Origin: Heloderma charlesbogerti
Lineage: Eukaryota > Chordata > Lepidosauria > Squamata > Helodermatidae
Assembly: GCA_026122225.1 (NCBI GenBank)
Contig: JANEZZ010001632.1
Location: 310,001-374,000 of the forward strand
Reading direction: 5' to 3'
Length of the DNA: 64,000 bases
The position numbers and the translations under genes were made by a program. The notes below the pieces were generated by a model. That model was given only the letters and a program-made list of their open reading frames with translations, was not told the origin of the DNA and searched no databases. This document shows positions 55,740 through 64,000 of the stretch, piece after piece. Positions within the stretch are counted from its first letter, which is position 1. Each line of letters starts with the position of its first letter.

Positions 55740-57932
55740 AAGACAGATACAAACAAACAACAGAAAGTGTAAATAAGAACTGGAATGCAAGGGACTGGAT
55801 TTTAGGAAAGGAACTTTGGAAAGGATTAGCTTGGACTGGAAAAAGAAGCAAAACACCACCAACACCAACTCCACAACCCTTTCAATATTGCTGCTTCTAG
55901 GGGAAGCAACTTACAAGTGGTACTGAAACACTGGAACAATTTCTGATACGTTGCTTTAGCGTCACTCCCCAAAGCACTGTGATTTGTGAACCTTGGTAAA
56001 GTACTTCCCTAGCTGGACGCTACAACCATCAGTGACAAAACTACACCCCCCTTCCTCCCCCGTGCCTGGCATTTTTCTTGTAACAAGAACTTGGAAGAGG
56101 TTCAGCAATATATTGATTAGCCAGAAACAAAATGTGTAAACGCTGTGAAAGTTGATTAGTTGCTTTGAGCTCCTGCCTGCTGCTAATTCTGCATGCAGAA
56201 TACTTGACAGATTTTTCCCTCCAGAATGTGCTTCACAAATCATACCTGCATTCCAAACCTACTCATTTTAAAAAAAAAAAAACATTTTGTCTCTGCGGTC
56301 CATTCCTTCCTCCATAGTTTTTACAAAGGCGTTGTGTTCTTTTCATGGGCATTTCTACTTCCATTTCAATCTCCTTGCCTTGAACTGTTCATCTTTGTGC
56401 ATTCTCCTGTTCCCTCTTCTTCCCAACCTTTTCCCTTCCCTAGCAGCTGCTGTTCTTCCTGAAGATTAACTTTCCATTCCTGGGATTCCCTGAGCTTCCC
56501 TGTGACTTTGGGTGAATGGCCTAGTGCCAAGCCCAGAAGGAGCATTGCTACTCTTACCCACAAACCCTTTCTCTTCCTCAGCTCCCAGCTCCTCCTGCCC
56601 AAATGCTACCTGCCCCCCCGCCTGTCTCTTGGCCCTCAGGGGACATTGACGGCTTGCTTCATCTGAGGTGTCATTTCTGTGGTGCTGCCTGCATTCCAGT
56701 GTCCATCTCCATTATCTCTTTTTGGTGCTAGGCCAGCCTGGGCTACGCGCTGAAAGTAAGCCCTGTAATGGGTGTGCCTACTTGTCTGCCTGAGAGAAAC
56801 TGGCCATTGTGACCTCTTGCGGATGCTGATTGCCAGAAGACTGAGTGAACCATGCGCTCTCATGTTGATGCTCTCCACTTGTAGGAGAGAGAGAGAAAGA
56901 ATTGGGACCTCATGACCACATGTTGCCAACTACTTCCAAGAGAAGGTACCTTTTGCACCCCTAACCAAAGAGAGATTTCTTTTCTTTCTTACTCTCCAAT
57001 TCTCTCAGATACAAGTTTCATCTCTCCTCAGGGAGGCAAACTATCACTGTTGTGTCCTCCCACCATGCTTTTTAGCACATGGAATTACTACCCTCTGACT
57101 TTTCCTGACTGCCACTGATCGCTTCTTTCTGTGCATTGTCTACGTGCTGTCAGTTTGCCAGCCATTCCTTTTAATGAAGGGGAGCCCCTGAAGAGTTAGC
57201 TGACATTGTTTGGGGATCAGAAAGCGCCAGAGAACCAATTTGAGAAAGGGTTGTAGTCATTCCCACAGAGAACAATGGAAAAGCAAAATTAAAAAAACTA
57301 TATTAAAAAAAGAAGAAATTGAAGAGTAGAACTAAACTGTTACCTCTTGCAGACCCTTAGGGCTCCCCCACACTGAGCTTTTATCCTGCAATTGAGATTG
57401 CTCCTTCACAGAAGTTTGTGGTCTCTTTACATGACACGGTGATCATTCAAGGCGTCTCCTGCACTCAACGCCCTTTGTTCCGTTTTTAAATAGATTGCAG
57501 ATAATGAGCTATCAAATTACCCCTGTTGTGTTCTGCTTCAGTTCCCTCCATGAAAAGAGGAAAAACAGCAAGAAGAGGAACGAGATCAATGAAAGATAAT
57601 GGAAGACTCAGATATGGGGAGGGGAAAGGGGAAGGGGGTGGGGGGAAAGGAAGTGGGTGAAAAAGGGAGTCTTTGTGATCCTGCATTTAAAATGGAAGCA
57701 GGAAGCCCCGTTTTAAATGCAAGATTTTAGGCTGCTGTAAAGATGCCCCTAGTTTACTCACAGTATCACCCAAGAACCAAAGCAGCCTAAAATATCAATA
57801 TGTGTGCTTTTTAAATTCTCAGGCTGCCTAACATTGGCCCCAACTAATTAATCATTTAAAGCTGATTTAATGCTCTATTAATTAAACTCATAGCCCAAAT
57901 AATTAATAAAACAGTTAAACCGCCCAAAGAAC
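55740..57932. other. no recognisable gene; G-rich tract at 57614-57660
   Basis: Unassigned. The G-rich tract (GGGGAGGGGAAAGGGGAAGG and following) could form a quadruplex on the plus strand. Confidence 0.5.
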
Positions 57933-57937
57933 ACTAA

Positions 57938-58078
57938 GGGTGCAATCCTATGCACGTTTAGACAGAAAAAAAGTCCTGCAACTTCCAGCATTCCAGGAGT
58001 TGTAAGACTTCTACAACTCCAAGAATGCTGGGAATTGTAGATTTTTTTTCTTGTCTAAACATACATAGGATTGTGCCC
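57938..58078. mobile_element. PIF/Harbinger-like MITE
   Basis: GGGTGCAATCCTATGCACG to CATAGGATTGTGCCC with TAA on both sides (57935-57937, 58079-58081). Confidence 0.8.
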
Positions 58079-58081
58079 TAA

Positions 58082-60579
58082 CCCGATTCCTAAAATGGTG
58101 TTGCTCTAAACCTCAAAGCTATGGTGAACAATAAACTGTACTATAGCTCTTGACTGATTTATTGTTTCTATAAAGTCTTTGTATAAGTAAGCTATGTGGT
58201 AAGGTTTACTGTTCATCCTTGCACTGAGTTTATGGGATAAAAATTAATGAAACATTTAATCAAACACACACACACACACACACACCAATTTGGCTATGAT
58301 CCTAACCACACTTACTCAACAAGGGATGAATGTGAACACGTCGTTTAGGTTTGTTTCATTTGGGGGGTGACACAGACTAAGGAGTTAAGCCAAAAGCTTA
58401 ATGGAAAAGATTTGATATCCATTTACTAGAAATATTTATATTCCACATTTCTGCCCGACAACAGTCTTCCAAGATGGCTGACAATAACTGAACATTAATA
58501 CATAATAAAAATGATAAGATTTCTTTTAAAGGCAGTGGTGATTGATGAAGGCTTGGGGAGGGGGGCACACACACAAGGATGTAAAATGTCCGCTCCCTAG
58601 GCTTTACATGTTGCTTCTGCTGCTGTTATGGGTGTTGCAGCAGCTGCTCCTTGAAGGCTGGGTGATGACCATCCCAGAAAATAGCCCTGAAGTCTGCTAC
58701 CTTAGCAACTGGGGCCAGATGTTTAGGTCCTTAGGGGGTAGGGCATCTCCATCATCACTTGAGCAGTTGAACAGTCTCTAGTGTCTGGTGTACACATCCT
58801 AGTGAACAGCCCCAGCTTTGTATGAGCTGGAATAATCCTTGGTTTGATACAGCAAAGCCCTCAAGCAAACGTACATATCTGTCAAACTCACATAACATTG
58901 TGCCCATCTTGTCTGAGAGAACCCATGCCCTCTGGCTCCCCTAGGCTAGGCAGGGCCCCTGTCATGGTGCACCCCTATAGCCCCCCCAGGGAGGGGTCTG
59001 TCCACTCCATATTGCTAAGGGGGGCTATCTCACAGCAAGGGGAAGGGGCAGCCATATAACCCTGCCCCTCAGACTCCCCCCACCCTGCCCCAGCTTTGGA
59101 AAGCCTTGCGCTTGTTAGGGAAGTCTGCCATCCAGTGACTGAAGGTGGTACTACAGGCTTCAAATACATAGAATCATTAAAATTAATGAAAATTAATTAA
59201 GGTGTTTTAAAAACCAGATAACCCCAAGATGCACACCCCCTAGGTTCCTCTTAGTGTGCTTCCCAAGTTTCAGGTGTCTCGATTTCACTGATCTGGTACT
59301 ACGACACTGCCAGCCAGAAACTTACCTCCTTCTATTATTATAGATGAGAAGGGGTGAATCTGTTTTTCTCTAGCTTCCTGAAAATTCTCAGGCAAGCAGT
59401 CTCTCCCAAGGCCTTGTAAAATCCCCTTATCTGCTAGCTTTTAGAAAGAAGGCATCTTATTTTTCTGGGTTTTGCTAATGAGTCCCCTTTGCTTCCTCTT
59501 CAAACTATTGCTCCAAGGTGCACAAGCCTTTCTGTGCCATAAAGGAGATGTTTAGTCCTTCCTTTGTCCACATTAGGGCAGCAAGCTGCCTTAGATTTCA
59601 AATGCTGATAAAGATACATTTGCTTACATAAAGTCAGTATGCTGCAATACTGTGAACGAGGTCTACTTTCAAAGGCATTTCAGTAAACCTGCTCTTGAAG
59701 GGATAAAAGCATCAAATGCACAAATCCATCTCCTGATGACTCATCCCATTTGCTTTGCTGACTCTGCAACAGTAGCATGATTTCTTCAACATCTGGATTC
59801 ACTCTGCAGTAGGCCAGCTGTTAAAATGCTTTGCAGATCCTAGAACAGGAAGCACCAGCTTTACATCTTATAACATACATTGTTCAGACAGTAAAGATTT
59901 AATTTTATGACCGAGTCCAAACAATGTGTTGTGTGTAGAATAATGTGAAGCGGTTAGTGCTGCTGAGGTGTGGGTAGCGTTTGATATATGTGCTGGTAGA
60001 AAACGTTAAGTTTTCAGTTTAATGCACTGGCAAGGAATTCGACTTGGTACTTAAAAAAGAAGCTTGTGTTTTTAAAATAACCCTAGGATCAGAAATCCAA
60101 AACTCTGTCACAATGCCTCTCTGGCTTTTTGACAATAGAAATAAACTTAATTAAAAGGGTGGGATTGTTTTTTAAACTGCAGACTTGTTTATTTAATATT
60201 ATTTTAAGCTGTTCGGCATGAGCATGAGGACTAGAACATTTCTTTTATAAAGTGACATATGAGAGAATGATTCAAACAAACTTGCAGTAACAGTCATGGG
60301 GTGAAGTTTGCAATGTTTGTGCTGTAACAGTTGCGGCCCCAGCTTGTGCAGTGAGGAGAACTCAGATGTGGTGGTGGTGGAGGCGGCGGGGAGACGACAC
60401 ACAACAGCTGCCAAGTCCCCTGATTCAGCAGCTGATTTCAAGATATAGGATCCATCACCTAGTTGCAATCTGGCAACCCTACAGCAAACATTCCGTATGA
60501 TTACACCTCAGCATGGGGCCCATTGCTATGCAACCAGCAGCTGAAATTCTGCTGAGAATAATAATTTGCAATTTGGAGA
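58082..60579. other. no recognisable gene; (CA)n at 58264-58285
   Basis: Apart from the dinucleotide run I see no repeat family or coding region I can name. This is one of the longest unassigned stretches in the window. Confidence 0.5.
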
Positions 60580-60860
60580 AAGGGCCCGCCCAAGATGTTT
60601 CACTGCCTGAGGCAGAACAGCAGGTAGCATTCCAGCCTCACTGCCCCTACCCCCGAGTCAAGGTGAACAGCACCCAAGGCTGGCAAAATTATTTTGGCAC
60701 CTGAGGCAGAAAATCCTATGAGGGCTTCTCCCAAGAAGTACAAATCAATTTTTAAAAATAAATAAATATTTGCTGCTTTTTCATGATGCTCCAAGGCAGC
60801 TGACTGAGATGGCCACCTCACAGTGCCTAATGGTAGGGGTGGTCCTGATGGGCATTGCCT
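60580..60860 (+). mobile_element. MITE (GCCTGAGGCAG / CTCACAGTGCC family)
   Basis: ACTGCCTGAGGCAGAACAGC, AAGGCTGGCAAAATTATTTT, GGCACCTGAGGCAGAAAATC and GCCACCTCACAGTGCCTAAT occur in the same order at 62822-63066. Confidence 0.65.
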
Positions 60861-60892
60861 CTTTCATTCTCACCAGTTCAGTAACTAAATGT

Positions 60893-60945
60893 TGTAGTCC
60901 TATACATACTTAGCTAGGAGTATGTTTCATTGAACTCAATTATAG
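60893..60945 (+). repeat. interspersed repeat fragment (TTGAACTCAA family)
   Basis: TAGTCCTATACATACTTAGC then TTCATTGAACTCAATTA. It continues on the other side of the BovB insertion at 61365. Confidence 0.5.
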
Positions 60946-60950
60946 CCACT

Positions 60951-61350
60951 GTTGTTGTTGTTGTTGTTGTTGTTCAGTCATTCAGTCGTGTCCGACTCTT
61001 CGTGACCCCATGGACCATAGCACGCCAGGCCTTCCTGTCCTCCGCTCTCTCCCGGAGCGTGCTCAAGTCCATATTCATTGCATCGGTGATGCTATCTAGC
61101 CATCTCATCCTCTGCCGTCCCCTTCTCCTTTTGCCTTCAATCTTTCCCAGCATCAGGGTCTTTTCCAGGGAGTTTTCTCTTCGCATTAGGTGGCCAAAAT
61201 ATTTGAGCTTCAGCTTCAGTATCTGTCCTTCCAATGAGCACTCAGGGTTGATTTCCTTTAGGATTGACTGATTTGACCTCCTTGCAGTCCAGGGGACTCG
61301 TAAGAGTCTTCTCCAGCACCACAGTTTGAAAGCATCAATTCTTCGGTGCT
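60951..61350 (-). mobile_element. BovB LINE, 5'-truncated
   Basis: Left end is the inverse tail (GTT)8 or so then CAGTCATTCAGTCGTG. The inner frame (60974-61234) encodes the terminal 86 residues, with MRWLDSITDAMNMDLSTLRE, close to the long copy at 7870. GCCACT and TCCACT at the borders may be a short TSD. Confidence 0.9.
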
Positions 61351-61364
61351 CAGATCCACTGAAA

Positions 61365-61490
61365 CGAATGGGACTTAAATTAGACTAACATTGGATACAA
61401 TCCAGAATCAGTACAATCCTATGCATGTCTACTCAGAAGTAAAACCTACTGTATTCAGAGGGGCTTACTCCCAGGTAAGTGTACACAGGC
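61365..61490 (+). repeat. interspersed repeat (TTACTCCCAGGTAAGTG family)
   Basis: GAATGGGACTTAAATTAGAC, ACAATCCTATGCATGTCTAC, TCAGAAGTAAAACC and GGCTTACTCCCAGGTAAGTG. Palindromic character between the last two blocks. Confidence 0.6.
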
Positions 61491-61509
61491 AGCTGGCTTA
61501 AGTCAGTAA

Positions 61510-61881
61510 GGGCACAATCCTATTGGGATAGGCGGCTGCCTCCGAACTTGGAGGCGACCACCTATCCAATGCAGGGCAGGAGAAGTGCGGAGAGGATCAT
61601 TCCCTTTGTGCTTCAGCTACCCTGTGCTAGCCATGGGACCTCGGAGCGCGGGAAGCAGCCGCTGGACAACACGTAGGATGGGTCATACTGGAATTTCCGA
61701 CTTCCCTGCCCCAACACGCCCCCAGGAACGCCCCATTTTTGCCACTACTCTTCTGAGCTCGGCATGAGGGCCATTTCGTGTTGTCTACGAGGCAGCGTGG
61801 GAGGGGGTGGAGGTCGGTTCCCGGGAACGGACCTATCCTATGGCCGTCTAGCCGCTGACTAGCGGCCATAGGATTGCTCCC
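61510..61881 (+). mobile_element. PIF/Harbinger-like MITE, long form
   Basis: GGGCACAATCCTATTGGGAT to GCCATAGGATTGCTCCC, TAA on both sides (61507-61509, 61882-61884). 372 bp, no coding capacity. Contains hairpin CCTCCGAACTTGGAGG. Confidence 0.8.
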
Positions 61882-61904
61882 TAAAAACATTGTATTCTTT
61901 CCAG

Positions 61905-62160
61905 CGCCAGGTGAAACCTTTTTTATTTTCCCAGAAATGTTAGCATTCTAGTCTTTTAGCTCTGTTGTTTTAAATTTGTTGCTGTATTTTAAATCTCTGC
62001 ATTGCTGCAGGGTTTTATTTTGGTTGTACTTTACACTGTAGTTTTAAACTTTTGTATTTTATATTGTTTTTATGTTGTACTTGTGGATTTAATTTTTGTG
62101 AACCGCCCAGAGAGCTTCAGCTATTGGGCAGTATAAAAATGTAATAAATATATAAATAAA
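61905..62160 (+). mobile_element. LINE 3' UTR and tail
   Basis: Ends GTGAACCGCCCAGAGAGCTT, CAGCTATTGGGCAGTATAAA and AATGTAATAAATATATAAAT, a tail I associate with L2/CR1-group LINEs of reptiles. No ORF. Confidence 0.55.
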
Positions 62161-62164
62161 AAGT

Positions 62165-62820
62165 CCATTAATCAACAGGCTCAGAATATTAATAATTTAA
62201 CACATCTTGGTGGACATTTCTAAGTAATTTCACAGTAGAAAAGTATGGCGAGTTCAGCTGAGGACTAGAACATTTCCACCTACACACAAATACTCAAACT
62301 CAGGAGTTAAGAGCTTTGGCACATCTGGGAAGATGGTGCAGAATTGGGGGAATCATAACTACTTCCAAATGATACTGGTTTGTGTTTCAAGCTAAAACTA
62401 TTTTATTGCTAAATGCTTTTATTAAAATGGTTGCATTGTGCAAAGCTAAGAACCATTATTCTGTCCCATAATTTCCCTTTGGATGGTTTGCTGGGAAATT
62501 GTTTGGGAGACTAATAGGCAAATTCTTTTAGAAATGCAATTATGGAACAGAATACATTGTGATCAAAGGCTCTGATTATGCAAACATGTCTCCAGATGAC
62601 CACCTAAAAATGTCTAACTGGCCTCAACAGCACTTTCCATGGGTTCAAGTTAGATATGCTTTAAGTTTTGAAAGATCCATGAATGTATGCAGATAGTTTT
62701 GATGAGTTTGGGACTGCCTGTGTTGGGGCACAATCTCACTAAAGCTAAGCATTTCAGGAAGAGAGATGTGCTTAATTATTTCATTGAAATTAATGAGCAT
62801 TTTAAGTGCCTGATTTTGCC
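62165..62820. other. no recognisable feature
   Basis: Unassigned. Confidence 0.45.
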
Positions 62821-62821
62821 T

Positions 62822-63066
62822 GTCATGGGTGGCACAAGACTTTTAGCTGCCTGAGGCAGAGCAGCAAATACCCCCACCCCCCAGATAAATAGCACCCAAG
62901 GCCAGCTAAGTTATTTTGGCATCTAAGACAGAAAATCACACAAACCCTTCTTCCCTTCCCTGGCAGTAAAAATACAATAATAACTAATTAACACTTTGCT
63001 GCCATTTCATGATACTCAACATCTGGTGCCTGAGGCAGTCGCCTCACACTGCCTGGTGGCCGGGGT
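62822..63066 (+). mobile_element. MITE (second copy of 60580 family)
   Basis: GCTGCCTGAGGCAGAGCAGC, AAGGCCAGCTAAGTTATTTT, GCCTGAGGCAGTCGCCTCAC and ACTGCCTGGTGGCCGGGG. Borders approximate. Confidence 0.65.
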
Positions 63067-63069
63067 AAC

Positions 63070-63845
63070 CAAGCTATCCACCAGAGATCCAACTTAAAAT
63101 CAGTAGTTTTTAAAATTGCCTTATATATTAATTTGAGATTCAAGAGCACATGGCTCTCATCTTTTTAGACTCTGTCCTGCAGTCACATGAACGTAGGGAG
63201 AAACATTCCAGTAAAAAGCAAAGCTCTTAAATCTTGGGCTGCGTATTTCTGTGGTGACAACGGCCACTAGCTTCAATCCTTAAAAAAAAAGATTACTAGG
63301 TAAGTTCATGGTAGAAAGTTGTATTAAGAGATGTTCCCCATAATCACTAAATGAAATGTCTGTGTCAGGGGGGCATGTGGCCCCTGCATAGTGTGGTCCC
63401 TGCCACCACCAAAATTCAGGGAAACCCCCTAATTTCCACCCCTCCAAATAAATGGCTGCCAGAGTAAGCCAATTTTGATCCTTTTGGTGCTCCATGGCAA
63501 CTCCAGTGGCCATTTTGTTTTAGTTTTTATTTTTTTATCCCCCTCCATTTTTGGCACCTGGGGATGTGTGTGTGGCCAGCAGGAGTGGGTCCAGGGGGGA
63601 AAGACCTGGACCTCACAAAGTTGCCCACCCCTGGTCTTTGTGTAGATGCAGTATATATTTAAATGCCAGGTGCTGAGGACAAACAACAGGAGAAGCAGGC
63701 TGCCTTCTTACCCTGCTTGTGCAATTCCAGAGGAATCTCCCTGGACCCTGTTAGAAACTACCTGGATATTTGACTGAATGCTCACTAACTGGGTAAATGT
63801 CTAAACTGTACCATTTCAGACTGCAGGTGTGGGCTTATATCGAGG
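63070..63845. other. no confident feature; MITE-like 3' block near 63600
   Basis: 63540-63640 (TTTTTGGCACCTGGGG, CACAAAGTTGCCCACCCCTG) looks like the end of another hAT-like MITE; its other end is not found. Confidence 0.45.
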
Positions 63846-63847
63846 GG

Positions 63848-64000
63848 CAGAACATTAGGCCCATAGACCAAATCTAGCCCACCTGGGGTCCCAGGTTGGC
63901 CTTCCAGGGTTCCCCAGATGGCCACACCCCCTTTTCCTGGCTCCACCCCCTTTCCACACTCCCTTTCCTGGCTTTTGTTTAGTTCCCCCCCCCGTTCCTG
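63848..64000 (+). mobile_element. hAT-like MITE, cut by window end
   Basis: AATCTAGCCCACCTGGGGTC, CCAGGGTTCCCCAGATGGCC and CACACCCCCTTTTCCTGGC match the start of the 23837-24224 element. Confidence 0.6.

Noticed and set aside
61365..61490. AGGTAAGT in GGCTTACTCCCAGGTAAGTG as part of the outward-donor pattern
   Set aside because: It belongs to a different repeat without the GC-rich palindromic structure and has no partner at the other end.

Overview
The window looks like nuclear DNA of a non-avian reptile, most likely a squamate (lizard or snake). The repeat content points there: RTE-BovB LINEs in four copies, CR1, L2-like and L1-like LINE pieces, MIR/CORE-type and tRNA-derived SINEs, a SPIN-type hAT transposon with its transposase, and very many short palindromic hAT-like and PIF/Harbinger-like MITEs. 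I found no host protein-coding exon, rRNA, functional tRNA, CRISPR array or viral gene that I can support. It reads as an intergenic or intronic stretch built up by repeated transposition. All family names rest on termini, target-site duplications (TSDs) and recognisable protein motifs, with no database search.

Layout. 0-5.4 kb: an L2/CR1-type LINE fragment, several palindromic MITEs and a foldback element. 5.4-10.7 kb: a three-level nest in which a short hAT-like element is split by a 4.76 kb SPIN-like element, which is itself split by a 1.9 kb BovB LINE. 10.9-11.3 kb: a tandem repeat and a double hairpin. 13.3-14.0 kb: a decayed LINE. 19.8-21.3 kb: a second copy of the split hAT-like element, this one interrupted by a GC-rich, palindrome-cored element (A). 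22-30 kb: scattered MITEs, CR1-like 3' ends and an L1 insertion. 30.3-31.5 kb: a possible LTR split by element E. 35-36.7 kb: a tRNA-SINE split by a Harbinger-like MITE, then a 33-bp minisatellite and a second SINE. 38.9-44.3 kb: BovB, L2-like and CR1 fragments and palindromic element D. 47.6-50.9 kb: a 3.3 kb hAT-like element (J) carrying two inverted, palindrome-cored elements (B and C). 51-64 kb: more MITEs, two BovB fragments, a MIR and LINE tails.

How the pieces relate. The insertions form a readable relative chronology because many boundaries have TSDs: 8 bp for hAT-like elements, TAA/TTA for Harbinger-like ones, 11-14 bp for LINEs. The two machinery-bearing elements are the SPIN-like transposase (one apparent frameshift in a homopolymer) and the BovB reverse transcriptase (5'-truncated but open). 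The most unusual items are elements A-D: CpG-dense, built of palindromes inside a larger palindrome, and carrying consensus 5' splice-donor sequences that face outward at both ends.
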